From an uncultured Eggerthella sp. (GTDB lineage: Bacteria; Actinomycetota; Coriobacteriia; Coriobacteriales; Eggerthellaceae), in the NCBI GenBank assembly GCA_958431815.1, contig CAUASB010000002.1, positions 1-64,000 of the forward strand: a DNA stretch of 64,000 bases, given 5' to 3'. The translations under genes and the position numbers were made by a program. Below the pieces are notes generated by a model. That model worked only from the letters and a program-made list of their open reading frames with translations. It had not been told where the DNA came from and ran no database searches. Below are positions 25,221-33,821 of this stretch, piece by piece (the first letter of the stretch is position 1; each line of letters begins with the position of its first letter).

Positions 25221-25751
25221 ATGAAAAAGGAAACGTACCAAACCATCACGGGCTTTTTGCGAAGCCGCCCCGCACTGGCAAAAGCAGTAATCGGCACGAA
25301 CAAGGCCATAACGTACGCCATCTACGTGGCGTATCCATGCCTGCTTGCCTGGCTTGCGCTGCATAACGGAATCGAAGCGCTCACCTTGGGAAACATCGAT
25401 CCTCGGTTCTGGAAGGCGCTTTTGATCCCTGCCATCAGCTTCGTGGCGGTAAGCCTGTTCCGCAAGGCATTCAACGCACCACGCCCCTACGAAATGTTCG
25501 GCATTCCGCCGGTTTTGGCGAAGGACACAGTGGGCAAATCGTTTCCCAGCAGACATACGTTTTCCATCTTCGTCATCGGTATGACGTTCTTGGCAACCTG
25601 TCCTGCTCCTTGGGCAGGGTGGCTGGTGCTGGCGCTGGGCGTGTGCTTGGCAACCGTGCGCGTTCTTGCCGGGGTGCACTTCCCCCGCGATGTTGTTGCG
25701 GGAGCCGTCGTGGGCATCGCATGCGGACTGATAGGATTCTGGGCCTTGTGA
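25221..25751 (+). CDS. PAP2 family phosphatase (membrane lipid phosphatase)
   Basis: A 176-residue membrane protein with the three PAP2 motifs: KAFNAPRPY (residues ~80), KSFPSRHTF with the catalytic histidine (~110), and RVLAGVHFPRDV (~150). Members dephosphorylate undecaprenyl pyrophosphate or phosphatidic acid outside the membrane. No Shine-Dalgarno precedes ATG 25221; instead TACAAT (25208-25213) ends seven bases upstream, suggesting a leaderless message. Stands alone. Confidence 0.88.
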   Translation: MKKETYQTITGFLRSRPALAKAVIGTNKAITYAIYVAYPCLLAWLALHNGIEALTLGNIDPRFWKALLIPAISFVAVSLFRKAFNAPRPYEMFGIPPVLAKDTVGKSFPSRHTFSIFVIGMTFLATCPAPWAGWLVLALGVCLATVRVLAGVHFPRDVVAGAVVGIACGLIGFWAL

Positions 25752-26010
25752 TCGATGCTTGGGCGCCCTCACGGGAATAGCCCCGCATCCACAATCGAAG
25801 CGCGCAGTCCTAGCCAATCCCCCAAAACCGCCAACCAAGGCCGCCCCATCAAACGCCTTCACCCACAACGAGATGCGTTCGCTCGGAAGCAACCCACAAG
25901 ATATGTGAAACGCATCCGAAACAAACCAACTCACAAAAACCGCTCACCGAGTGAAAAACGTGTTCAAAACGCGTTCGTTGCCCATTCGTCACTTTTTCGA
26001 AAGAAAGCTC
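25752..26010. other. Intergenic, nothing recognised
   Basis: About 260 bases before the glycine-riboswitch promoter without a credible gene or strong repeat. The AAAACG(T/C)GTTC motif occurs twice close together (about 25950-25975), a weak direct repeat. Confidence 0.4.
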
Positions 26011-26039
26011 TTGCACAGCTGAAACAAGACGCGCATAAT
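26011..26039 (+). promoter_or_regulatory. Promoter of the glycine-riboswitch/symporter transcript
   Basis: TTGCAC and CATAAT separated by 17 bases; predicted start near 26046, about 50 bases ahead of the aptamer. Confidence 0.65.
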
Positions 26040-26093
26040 CCACCACAACATATTTCCGTGAAGCTTTTGGGATCCGAAACACGAAACCGAAAG

Positions 26094-26213
26094 TGGAGAA
26101 AACTCTGGAGAATCTCTTAGATGAGTGCCGACGGTGCAAGGCTCCAAGCCACACGTTCCCAATCAGCGGAACGGCTTTGGAAGCTGAATCTCTCAGGCAA
26201 AAGGACAGAGACG
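26094..26213 (+). promoter_or_regulatory. Glycine riboswitch (single aptamer)
   Basis: The conserved glycine aptamer blocks are present: CTCTGGAGA at the 5' side, TGCCGACGGTGCAAG, and GAATCTCTCAGGCAAAAGG followed by ACAGAGAC. P1 pairs CTCTG with CAGAG. Only one aptamer is seen. A GGG/CCC hairpin with TATTTTTATT follows at once as a possible expression platform. Control of an alanine/glycine symporter is a common context for this riboswitch. Confidence 0.93.
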
Positions 26214-26248
26214 GGTTTTAACTCGCCCCTATTTTTATTCAAGGTTTC

Positions 26249-26281
26249 CCTAGGGTTTTCGAAAACAAGAACCCTAGGAGG
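26249..26281 (+). promoter_or_regulatory. Hairpin overlapping the symporter ribosome binding site
   Basis: CCTAGGGTT (26249-26257) pairs with AACCCTAGG (26270-26278), with GTTTTCGAAAAC as an inner palindrome. The right arm runs into AGGAGG (26276-26281), nine bases before the GTG start, so folding would hide part of the ribosome binding site. It may act with the riboswitch on translation. Confidence 0.6.
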
Positions 26282-26290
26282 TTACCAAAC

Positions 26291-27709
26291 GTGGATGAAT
26301 TGCTGTTAATCGTCCAAACCATCAATTCGTATCTTTCGAATTACGTCTTGATCATCCTGCTTATCGGTGCAGGCCTGTACTTCACCATCCGCACCCGCTT
26401 CGTTCAGGTTCGCTGCTTCGGCGAAGGCCTGAAAAGGCTTTTCGGTGGCTTCTCTCTGAACGGTGAAAAGCACAAGAGCGGCATGAGCTCGTTCCAGGCG
26501 GTTGCCACGGCAATTGCTGCTCAGGTTGGTACCGGTAACATCGTAGGCGCTTGCGGCGCAATCCTCATCGGCGGCCCGGGCGCAATCTTCTGGATGTGGG
26601 TTATCGCCTTCCTGGGCATGGCCACCAACTATGCCGAGGCTGTCCTGGCGCAGAAAACCCGCAAGGTTGACGAAGACGGCACCGTACATGGCGGCCCGGT
26701 TTACTACATCAAAACCGCATTCCACGGCAAGTTCGGCACCTTCCTGGCAGGTTTCTTCGCAGTAGCAATCATCCTGGCTTTGGGCTTCATGGGCTGCATG
26801 GTTCAGTCGAACTCCATCGCATCCACCATGAACACGGCATTTGGCATCCCCACCTGGATCATGGGCATCATTATCGTGGTCTTCGCCGGCTTCATCTTCC
26901 TGGGCGGCGTTTCCCGCCTGGCCGCGGTAACCGAAAAGGTTGTTCCCTTCATGGCTATCGTGTACTTGATCGGCGGCATTGCCGTGCTCGTTGCCAACGC
27001 ACCTCATGTGGGCGACGCATTCTTCCTTATCTTCGAGTTCGCCTTCAACCCCGACGCAGAACTGGGCGGCGTGACCTTCGGCATCATCGCCGCACTTTCC
27101 CAGGGCGCAAAGCGCGGCCTGTTCTCGAACGAGGCAGGCATGGGCTCCACCCCGCACGCTCACGCTATGGCAAACGTCAAGAACCCGCATGACCAGGGCG
27201 TTCTGGCACTCATCGCCGTGTTCGTAGACACCTTTGTAGTTGTTACCATCACCGCACTGGTTGTTATCACCGTTCTCTACACCGGCAACGGAGCACTTGC
27301 CCAGGGCATGTACGACGGCATCGACAAGACCAACATGGCCCAGATCGCCTTCGGCAGCCTGTTCGGCGAAACCGGCGGCAACGTATTCGTAGCTATCTGC
27401 CTGCTGTTCTTCGCCTTCTCCACCATCCTGAGCTGGAACCTGTTCGCCAAGATCAACGTGCGCTACCTGTTCGGTAAGAAGGCCGTGCCCGTGTTCAGCG
27501 TTATCGCCCTGTGCTTCATCTTCGTTGGCTGCATCCTTTCCAACGACCTGGTATGGGAGCTGGCCGACATGTTCAACCAACTTATGGTTCTGCCCAACGT
27601 TATTGCCCTTATTGCCCTGGGCGGCGGCGTTTCGATGTGCGCCCGCACCCGCGGCAAGAAGTTCGAACTCAAGCAACAGCACCTTGAGGAATCTTCAGAG
27701 GCCAAATAA
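26291..27709 (+). CDS. AGCS family alanine/glycine:cation symporter
   Basis: A 472-residue polytopic membrane protein that imports alanine or glycine with Na+ or H+. Family marks are TIRTRFVQVRCFGEGLKRLF, the SSFQAVATAIAAQVGTGNIVG signature, GGPGAIFWMWVIAFLGMATN, and KRGLFSNEAGMGSTPHAHA. The start is GTG 26291 behind AGGAGG; no ATG is available in frame. Expression is under a glycine riboswitch plus a ribosome-site hairpin, which suggests glycine as a relevant substrate (efflux of excess or use as carbon/nitrogen source). Confidence 0.95.
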   Translation: MDELLLIVQTINSYLSNYVLIILLIGAGLYFTIRTRFVQVRCFGEGLKRLFGGFSLNGEKHKSGMSSFQAVATAIAAQVGTGNIVGACGAILIGGPGAIFWMWVIAFLGMATNYAEAVLAQKTRKVDEDGTVHGGPVYYIKTAFHGKFGTFLAGFFAVAIILALGFMGCMVQSNSIASTMNTAFGIPTWIMGIIIVVFAGFIFLGGVSRLAAVTEKVVPFMAIVYLIGGIAVLVANAPHVGDAFFLIFEFAFNPDAELGGVTFGIIAALSQGAKRGLFSNEAGMGSTPHAHAMANVKNPHDQGVLALIAVFVDTFVVVTITALVVITVLYTGNGALAQGMYDGIDKTNMAQIAFGSLFGETGGNVFVAICLLFFAFSTILSWNLFAKINVRYLFGKKAVPVFSVIALCFIFVGCILSNDLVWELADMFNQLMVLPNVIALIALGGGVSMCARTRGKKFELKQQHLEESSEAK

Positions 27710-27764
27710 CGCACCAACCCAAACGCTTCACGAAAGAGCCTCGCTCTAGAGGCAAACTCCCCCC

Positions 27765-27804
27765 ATGAGGAAGGCGGCCCCAGTGGTCGCCTTCCTCATT
27801 TTTA
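27765..27804 (+). terminator. Intrinsic terminator of the symporter gene
   Basis: ATGAGGAAGGCG pairs with CGCCTTCCTCAT around an 11-base loop and is followed by TTTTATG. Confidence 0.9.
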
Positions 27805-27943
27805 TGTACAAATAAGCTAAAAACGTAGAATTGGCTCCCGACCTGCGCCGTTGCACAACAGGGAAAATTCCACCTGCGGTTATACCAGATATTGAGAAAT
27901 CAATGCTAATCCGTTCCCCCGCAATAACGCCCCGCCCACCCAA

Positions 27944-27966
27944 GTTCATGAAAAATGAACATGTTT
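27944..27966. promoter_or_regulatory. Operator-like site upstream of the Tm-1-like operon
   Basis: GTTCAT-N5-ATGAAC followed by an overlapping GAACATGTT. The same two-part arrangement (GTTCAT...TGAACATGTTC) occurs at 58988-59010 upstream of the EamA gene. Lies 70 bases before the GTG of the Tm-1-like gene. Confidence 0.5.
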
Positions 27967-28035
27967 TAACTAAAATGAACCATCGGTTGAAGCGGGCAAC
28001 ATTGCTCACGCACCACCCAACGAAAGGAGGGCTAC

Positions 28036-29247
28036 GTGAGCAAGACCGTAGCTATTGTGGGCACCTTCGACACCAAGGGCGAAGAGTTCCAATACGTAAA
28101 AGAGCGCTTCGAGGAACTGGGCATCAACACCCTTACCATCCATTGCGGCGTGTTCGATCCGACGTACGCACCCGATATCTCAAACGAAGAGGTAACGAAA
28201 GCGGTCGACATCGAGCTTTCCACCATCGTGGAAAAGAAAGACCGCGCGCTTGCCACCCAAACCATGACCGATGGCATCAAGCAGCTGCTTCCCGCGCTGT
28301 ACAAGAACGGCCGCTTCCAGGGCGTGTTTTCCATGGGCGGATCGGGCGGCACCTCCATTGCCACTGCAGGCATGCAGCAGCTGCCCATCGGCGTGCCGAA
28401 GATCATGGTTTCCACCATGGCATCGGGTGACACCACCCCTTATGTCGGCGCATCCGACATCAACATGTTCCCTTCCATCGTGGACGTTTCAGGCATCAAT
28501 TCGTTTTCCGCGACCATCTACAACAACGCCATCCATGCCATGGTGGGCATGTTGAGCTACGACGTTCCGGAAATCGAATCCGCGCGTCCGCTGGTTGCCT
28601 GCACCATGTTCGGCGTAACCACGCCCTGCGTTACCAAAGCGCAGCAGCTGCTTGAAGACGCCGGTTATGAAACGCTGGTATTCCACGCAACGGGCACGGG
28701 CGGAAAGTGCATGGAATCGCTGGTGCGCGGCGGATTCATCAAGGGCGTTTTGGACCTCACCACCACCGAATGGTGCGACGAGCTGTTCGACGGCGTGCTT
28801 GCCGCAGGCCCCGACCGCAACGATGCCGCTGCGCTGATGGGTGTACCTGCCGTTGTTTCGGTTGGTACTATGGACATGGTGAACTTCGGCCCTTGGGACA
28901 CCGTTCCCGCACAGCACAAAGACCGTAACCTGTACAAGCACAACCCCACCGTTACCCTGATGCGCACCACCGCAGAGGAAAACGAAGCGCTCGGCAAGAA
29001 ACTTGCCGAAAAGGTGAACCAGTCCATCGGACCTTGCACGGTTATGCTGCCCTTGAACGGCGTTTCGATGATCGACGCCGAAGGTCAGCCGTTCTACGGC
29101 CCCGAAGAAGACCAGGCGCTGTTCAACGCCATCCGTTCCGACATCGATCAGGAACGTGCAACGTTGAAGGAAATCGACGCTCACATCAATGATGACGAGT
29201 TCGCGCAAGCCGCCGTTGACGAGCTGATTGCGTTGATGGAACAGTAA
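28036..29247 (+). CDS. Tm-1-like ATP-binding domain protein (UPF0261)
   Basis: A 403-residue UPF0261 protein. It shows KTVAIVGTFDTKGEEFQYVK at the N-terminus, GGSGGTSIATAGMQQLPIGVPKIMVSTMASGDTTPYVG, and PLNGVSMIDAEGQPFYGPEED near the end. The family equals the N-terminal half of tomato Tm-1, an inhibitor of tobamovirus replication; in bacteria the half-proteins form a conserved pair of unclear metabolic role. GTG 28036 has AAAGGAGGG four bases ahead. The partner gene follows after 139 bases. Confidence 0.9.
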   Translation: MSKTVAIVGTFDTKGEEFQYVKERFEELGINTLTIHCGVFDPTYAPDISNEEVTKAVDIELSTIVEKKDRALATQTMTDGIKQLLPALYKNGRFQGVFSMGGSGGTSIATAGMQQLPIGVPKIMVSTMASGDTTPYVGASDINMFPSIVDVSGINSFSATIYNNAIHAMVGMLSYDVPEIESARPLVACTMFGVTTPCVTKAQQLLEDAGYETLVFHATGTGGKCMESLVRGGFIKGVLDLTTTEWCDELFDGVLAAGPDRNDAAALMGVPAVVSVGTMDMVNFGPWDTVPAQHKDRNLYKHNPTVTLMRTTAEENEALGKKLAEKVNQSIGPCTVMLPLNGVSMIDAEGQPFYGPEEDQALFNAIRSDIDQERATLKEIDAHINDDEFAQAAVDELIALMEQ

Positions 29248-29386
29248 ATCCGACACGTTCTGCCCAGGTAAAGGCAAAAACTCGGACCTTTCACCTGGAT
29301 TTCGTCCTGCCGTGCAAAAACTCGGGCACCACAGGTACACAGACGTTAGCAACCGGGGCCACGCCCCGAAAGAGAAAGGAAGCAAC

Positions 29387-30220
29387 ATGCTTTACAAGAC
29401 CCGCGAAGAAATCATGGCCGACTTCAAGGCAAAACGTGCCAAGGGCGAAATCCTTTTGGGCGTTGGCGCTGGCACCGGTATCACCGCTAAGTCCTCCGAG
29501 GCCGGCGGCGCCGACATCTTCGTCATCTACAACTCCGGCCGTTTCCGCATGGCTGGCCGCGGCTCCCTTGCCGGCCTGCTTTCCTACGGCGACGCAAACC
29601 AGATTGTTGCGGAAATGGGCGCTGAGGTTCTTCCCGTGGTTAAGCACACGCCCGTTCTTGCCGGCGTATGCGGCACCGACCCCTTCCGCGTAATGGAAAA
29701 GTATCTGAAGGACCTAAAGGAACAGGGCTTCAACGGCGTTCAGAACTTCCCCACCGTGGGCCTTATCGACGGCGTGTTCCGCCAGAACCTGGAAGAAACG
29801 GGCATGGGTTATGGCCTTGAGGTTGACATGATTGCCAAGGCACACGAGCTCGACATGCTCACCTGCCCCTACGTATTCGACGAGCAGCAGGCCATCGACA
29901 TGACCAAGGCGGGCGCCGACATCATCGTTGCCCACATGGGCCTTACCACCGGCGGCACCATCGGCGCAGAAACCGCCCGCACGCTCGACGACTGCGTTGA
30001 GATCATCAAGGGCATCGTTGAGGCCGTTCACAACGTGAACCCCGAAACCATGGTTATCTGCCACGGCGGCCCCATCGCCGAGCCCAAGGATGCCGCTTAC
30101 GTTATCGAGCGCGTTCCCGGCATTGACGGCTTCTTCGGCGCAACCTCCATCGAGCGCTTCGCTGCAGAGCGCGGCATCAAGGCCCAGACCGAGGCATTCA
30201 AGTCCATCACCACGAAATAA
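29387..30220 (+). CDS. Phosphoenolpyruvate-hydrolase-like TIM-barrel protein
   Basis: A 277-residue TIM-barrel protein corresponding to the C-terminal half of Tm-1. It shows LLGVGAGTGITAKSSEAGGADIFVIYNSGRFRMAG, GLLSYGDANQIV, GFNGVQNFPTVGLIDGVFRQNLEETG, and HGGPIAEPKDAAYV. The family is annotated as phosphoenolpyruvate hydrolase-like, though the physiological reaction is uncertain. AAAGGAAG precedes ATG 29387; the longer frame lacks support. Together with the upstream UPF0261 gene it reconstitutes the two-domain Tm-1 architecture. Confidence 0.88.
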   Translation: MLYKTREEIMADFKAKRAKGEILLGVGAGTGITAKSSEAGGADIFVIYNSGRFRMAGRGSLAGLLSYGDANQIVAEMGAEVLPVVKHTPVLAGVCGTDPFRVMEKYLKDLKEQGFNGVQNFPTVGLIDGVFRQNLEETGMGYGLEVDMIAKAHELDMLTCPYVFDEQQAIDMTKAGADIIVAHMGLTTGGTIGAETARTLDDCVEIIKGIVEAVHNVNPETMVICHGGPIAEPKDAAYVIERVPGIDGFFGATSIERFAAERGIKAQTEAFKSITTK

Positions 30221-30227
30221 CGAAATC

Positions 30228-30238
30228 GGGACAGTCCC
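30228..30238. repeat. GGGACAGTCCC core, copy 4 (degenerate arms)
   Basis: The same 11-base core as at 3743 and 23887, with the T-rich arm kept on the right (CCCTTTTTGTTG) but a changed left arm. Lies directly behind a stop codon between convergent genes. A further look-alike, GGGGTCTGTTCC, occurs near 30296. Confidence 0.6.
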
Positions 30239-30248
30239 CTTTTTGTTG

Positions 30249-30275
30249 AAGGAGCCCTTCGGGGCTCCTTTTTTT
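30249..30275 (+). terminator. Intrinsic terminator of the Tm-1-like operon
   Basis: AAGGAGCCC-TTCG-GGGCTCCTT with a seven-base T tail, a textbook UUCG-capped terminator. Confidence 0.95.
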
Positions 30276-30315
30276 GTGACGGCAGATGGGAAGTGGGGTC
30301 TGTTCCTGTTTCTCG

Positions 30316-31203
30316 CTAGAAAAGCTTGATGGTGAACGTGAAACTCTTCGCTTCGCCTGGTTGCAGAATGGTGATGCCCGCTTTTTCCTCGAACACATCG
30401 CTTTCGTTGTGCGCAGTGGTGTGGCCCGACCACGGCTCCAAGGCGATGAACGGTGCATCGCCCGCTGCCGACCACACACCCACGTACCTGAAATCGGGAA
30501 AGCTAACGCGAACGCCATGACCGCTCTTCGTTCCCAGAAGCGTAAGCGTGCTTTCAGGAACATCGGTGAACATCAGGGCATCATGATCGAAACTGCGATG
30601 CGTCAACGCAACCGTATCATCATTAGCAGGGCACTCGTAAGCATCGTCCCAGCTCATAAGCCCATCTTCGCCGATAACCGGAAGCGTGCACGTCCAGGGC
30701 TTTTCGAATTTCAGAACGTAATCCTCGAACGTTTCGCCTTCCGCACCCGGCAGGGGCACGTTGAACGCTGGGTGCCCGCCCACGCAGAAAGGAAGCGGGA
30801 CATCGCCCGTGTTCGTTACCTTGAACGTTTGAGAAAGCGTTGCTTCGCCCGTAACGGCATAGGTCATGTTCAGCTTGAAGCGATACGGATACGCCTTCAG
30901 CGTTTCTTCGTTTTCACGAAACTCGAACATTACGCTTGTGCTGCTCTGATCCACAACTGCATGCTCGTAGTTGCGCGCAACGCCATGACGGCCCATAACG
31001 CACGTGCCCTGCGCCGATTCCACACGCCCGTTGCGCAGCGAGCCCACGATAGGAAACAGGATAGGCGCGTGTCTGCCCCAAAAAGCAGAGTCCCCCTGCC
31101 AAAGATACTCGCGCCCTTCAAGCTGCAAACTAGAAAGCTGCGCACCCATAGGATCAATGGTGGCAGTGATGTTGCAACCCGATAAACGAACAAATTCAGA
31201 CAT
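30316..31203 (-). CDS. Aldose 1-epimerase family protein
   Basis: A 295-residue galactose-mutarotase-like beta-sandwich protein. Residues seen are GAQLSSLQLEGREYLWQGDSAFWGRHAPILFPIVG, GRHGVARNYE (family histidine), CVGGHPAFNVP (second histidine) and IALEPWSGHTTAHN with the catalytic glutamate region. The pattern fits the LacX/YeaD-like branch, which acts on phosphorylated or other hexoses, rather than classic GalM. ATG 31203 has GGAGGG four bases ahead. Single gene, convergent with the Tm-1-like operon. Confidence 0.88.
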   Translation of the reverse strand: MSEFVRLSGCNITATIDPMGAQLSSLQLEGREYLWQGDSAFWGRHAPILFPIVGSLRNGRVESAQGTCVMGRHGVARNYEHAVVDQSSTSVMFEFRENEETLKAYPYRFKLNMTYAVTGEATLSQTFKVTNTGDVPLPFCVGGHPAFNVPLPGAEGETFEDYVLKFEKPWTCTLPVIGEDGLMSWDDAYECPANDDTVALTHRSFDHDALMFTDVPESTLTLLGTKSGHGVRVSFPDFRYVGVWSAAGDAPFIALEPWSGHTTAHNESDVFEEKAGITILQPGEAKSFTFTIKLF

Positions 31204-31254
31204 AGCGCCCTCCATATAGAGCTATTTTGCAAAGATATTCAGAATGGTAGCGAT

Positions 31255-31297
31255 AAGATTCTCTTACGAATTTAGCTGAAACTTGTAAAAGAATCTT
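31255..31297. repeat. 13-bp near-perfect inverted repeat
   Basis: AAGATTCTCTTAC (31255-31267) against GTAAAAGAATCTT (31285-31297), one mismatch, 17-base loop. Upstream of the epimerase start and just behind the 3' end of the small basic gene; candidate operator. Confidence 0.5.
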
Positions 31298-31306
31298 CAA
31301 GTTCAA

Positions 31307-31540
31307 CTAGCTAACCGGTATGAAGGCAAAAAGGAAGGAGCCCCGTGGGGCTCCTTCCTGGTTCAGTTGCGCCTTCCAGGCACGTTTCTGCTTGACGCGG
31401 TTGTACTTCGTGCTGCCGTGAGCACCGTACCCACAGGCGTAGCCGTTGTAGTGTGGCTTGGTTGCCAACGTGGCCTCTTCGACTGAAAGGTGCCACACTG
31501 GACCGGTTTTCGCCACACGCTTTTTGCGCTTCTTCGCCAT
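31307..31540 (-). CDS. Small basic protein of unknown function, reads through a terminator hairpin
   Basis: A 77-residue basic protein (AKKRKKRVAKTGPVWHLSVE, YNGYACGYGAHGSTKYNR, VKQKRAWKAQL) with two conserved-looking Gly/Tyr-rich turns. AAGGAGGTG lies seven bases ahead of ATG 31540, so translation is very likely. It looks like a small RNA-binding or ribosome-associated protein, but no family was recognised. Its last ~20 codons (QEGAPRGSFLFAFIPVS) run across a strong terminator hairpin (31328-31359). The coding end may once have lain before the hairpin. Confidence 0.65.
   Translation of the reverse strand: MAKKRKKRVAKTGPVWHLSVEEATLATKPHYNGYACGYGAHGSTKYNRVKQKRAWKAQLNQEGAPRGSFLFAFIPVS
31328..31359 (-). 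terminator. Terminator hairpin inside the end of the small basic gene
   Basis: Minus strand AGGAAGGAGCCCC pairs with GGGGCTCCTTCCT, tight loop, followed by TTTTTGCC. It lies inside the open frame rather than after the stop. Confidence 0.85.
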
Positions 31541-31631
31541 AAGCTCCCACCTCCTTCACGAATCGATCTCGCAAGGATTGTAGCAGGCGCACAAGCGTTA
31601 CCTTCAAACAGGATCGGACCGCAAGCCCGCA

Positions 31632-32453
31632 CTACATGAAGCTCTCTATCGCTTTCACCAGAAGCTCGGTTGCGCCTTCCCCTGCACGGGAATCGTAGTA
31701 ATCGATGAACCGCGGGTCTGCCAAATACCCCTGAGCCAAAGCCTTATGCGCTTCTTTAGTGTAGGCACCTTCACCCCATTGCATACGAATCCACTGCGCA
31801 TGCATTTCCGCCAGCTCGCGTGCCTCAGGGCAATCTACGGAGCCATTTTCCAGAACAGCACCAAGCTTATCGATAATCGCGTTTTCAAGCTGTTCCTTGC
31901 TTGCCCATTCGTCATCACTCATATCAAGCAGACGATCGTTGGATGTATCTACCGCCGCATCGCCATAGCGTTCGCGTGCTTCCTCGCCATAACGCATTTC
32001 GTTAGCGTGCACGACGCTCCAACGCTTCAAATGAGGCAATACGGCACCCATGAGTGATACCGCCTCGTCTTCCGACATGCCCGTGTTTTTTGCCAATCGA
32101 GGCGCACAATCTTCAATCATTTCGTCCATTGTAGTGTCGTAGGTGTATTTCCCCTGTTCGTAGCACCACTTGCAATAATGCTCATCAGGCTGCCCCTTTG
32201 CATCGGTGCCGTATTCAGCAGGAAAAAGAATCATGCCGCAGCTTTCGCAATACCGCTCGGGCATGTCCAGCAGTTGCACAATAGGCTCATCGAGCACCGT
32301 GGCAATAAGCTTCAGCATGTCGATGCCCGGCACCACTTCGCCCCGCTCCCAACGCGAAACCGCCTGACGGGTAACGTAAAGCTGCGCTGCAAGCTGTTCT
32401 TGCGTAAGTCCCTTGCGCTTACGTGCTTCGGCAATTTTCTCGTTCAATTTCAT
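31632..32453 (-). CDS. XRE-family regulator fused to zinc ribbon and TipAS-like domain
   Basis: A 273-residue protein in three parts. Residues 1-65 are an XRE HTH (NEKIAEARKRKGLTQEQLAA, TRQAVSRWERGEVVPGIDML). Residues 68-100 are a zinc-ribbon with CX2C...CX2C (YCESCGMILFP, HYCKWCYEQGKYTYD). The C-terminal ~150 residues resemble the TipAS ligand-binding fold (NEMRYGEEARERYGDAAV, MSDDEWASKEQLENAI, WGEGAYTKEAHKALAQGYLADPRF). TipAS normally sits on MerR-type regulators and traps thiopeptide antibiotics, so the XRE fusion is notable. The ribosome site is GGAGGCGAGC. Confidence 0.75.
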   Translation of the reverse strand: MKLNEKIAEARKRKGLTQEQLAAQLYVTRQAVSRWERGEVVPGIDMLKLIATVLDEPIVQLLDMPERYCESCGMILFPAEYGTDAKGQPDEHYCKWCYEQGKYTYDTTMDEMIEDCAPRLAKNTGMSEDEAVSLMGAVLPHLKRWSVVHANEMRYGEEARERYGDAAVDTSNDRLLDMSDDEWASKEQLENAIIDKLGAVLENGSVDCPEARELAEMHAQWIRMQWGEGAYTKEAHKALAQGYLADPRFIDYYDSRAGEGATELLVKAIESFM

Positions 32454-32816
32454 AGCGCTCGCCTCCTAGCCAATTCCGCCTGCCTTCACTCTACGGGCAT
32501 CGCGCCTGCAAACCAAGCAACAAACGGTTGCGCGGCACTGGCACGTAGCGTGCAAACGATCGAAGTCAAAGCAATCGTTTATCTAAAAGCCAACTCAACG
32601 GTCGGGCGCAATAAGGAAAACGCTACCCAGACTGCAAGATTCTTAAACGCAAAAAGAATAGAGAATGCGCAATCCCAATAGCGCGCTAAAGCCACTCCCC
32701 TATTTTTGAGTGCCGATGCAGTAAACCTCAACAGAACACGGGTGCATGTTTCCTATCCCAAATACGCAGGTATGATACGCTAACGAAAACGCGATTCATG
32801 AGGGGAAGGACGCCTA
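32454..32816. other. Intergenic region, divergent promoters
   Basis: About 360 bases with no credible gene. Near the right end TATGAT (about 32771) may be the -10 of degV, which has GGGGAAGGA before its ATG. AT-rich centre, no strong repeats. Confidence 0.4.
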
Positions 32817-33689
32817 ATGCCTTATCAGATTGTCACCGACTCTTGCTGCAACCTCACCGAAGACCTTATCGATGAACTTGAGCTGGAGATTCTTCCCTTG
32901 ACGTTCATGATCGACGGCAAGCAGTATCAAAGCTATCTGAAGGGCCAGATTACCGACCTGAAGCAGTTCTTTACCATGATGCGCGAAGGCAAGGTCATAA
33001 CCACTTCCCTGCCCAACCTCGCCGATACCGAAAAGCTACTCACCGAAATCCTCGAGTCTGGCAAGGACGTTCTGTACCTGGGCTTTTCAAGCGGGCTCTC
33101 CGGCACGTTCGAGGCAACCGAAACACTGAGCAAAGACCTGCGCCAGCGCTACCCCGAGCGCACGATTGAATGCATCGACACCTTGGCAGCATCCATGGGC
33201 CAAGGCCTGCTGGTGTACTATGCCGCCAAGATGAAGCAAAAAGGCGCCTCCCTGGAAGAGGTTGCCCAATGGGTTGAGGAAAACAAATTGCATCTGGCAC
33301 ATTGGTTCACCGTTGACGACCTTATGTTCTTGTACCGCGGCGGCCGCGTATCTCGCACTGCTGCCTTTGCGGGCAGCATGCTGAAAATCAAACCCGTTAT
33401 GCATGTCGACAACGAAGGCCATCTTATTCCGCTAGAAAAGAAGCGTGGCCGCAAGAAGAGCATCCAGGGCCTGGTGGAACACATGGAGGCAACAGCATTG
33501 CAGCCAGTGGCAGATCAGATCGTTTGCATTTCGCACGGCGACTGCATCGAAGATGTCGAATACATGAAAAGCCTAATCACCCAAAAACTTGGCGTAACGA
33601 AGTACCTGGTTAATTACATCGACCCGGTAATCGGCGCACACTCCGGCCCCGGCACCCTAGCGCTCTACTTCCTGGCAACCGAACGTTAG
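32817..33689 (+). CDS. DegV family fatty-acid-binding protein
   Basis: A 290-residue DegV (EDD domain) protein. The N-terminus YQIVTDSCCNLTEDLI, VLYLGFSSGLSGTFEA, and KIKPVMHVDNEGHLIPLEKKRGRKKS are characteristic; the C-terminal domain ends with VIGAHSGPGTLALYFL. DegV/FakB proteins bind a fatty acid and, with the FakA kinase, feed exogenous fatty acids into phospholipids. FakA is not in the window. Single gene. Confidence 0.92.
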   Translation: MPYQIVTDSCCNLTEDLIDELELEILPLTFMIDGKQYQSYLKGQITDLKQFFTMMREGKVITTSLPNLADTEKLLTEILESGKDVLYLGFSSGLSGTFEATETLSKDLRQRYPERTIECIDTLAASMGQGLLVYYAAKMKQKGASLEEVAQWVEENKLHLAHWFTVDDLMFLYRGGRVSRTAAFAGSMLKIKPVMHVDNEGHLIPLEKKRGRKKSIQGLVEHMEATALQPVADQIVCISHGDCIEDVEYMKSLITQKLGVTKYLVNYIDPVIGAHSGPGTLALYFLATER

Positions 33690-33821
33690 CAGCTGAAAAA
33701 AAACGCCTGCCAGCGAAACCGACAGCAAACCAGCTTGCAGTCCGCAGATGATCAGCATAAACCAGGGCACCATATGCAAGCGCATCAGCAGTAGAGGGTT
33801 ATAACAGATTACCGTTTTTGC

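Noticed and set aside
26306..27682. 458-codon minus-strand open frame
   Set aside because: Antisense shadow of the AGCS symporter; composition is His/Glu/Gly-rich noise and no ribosome site.
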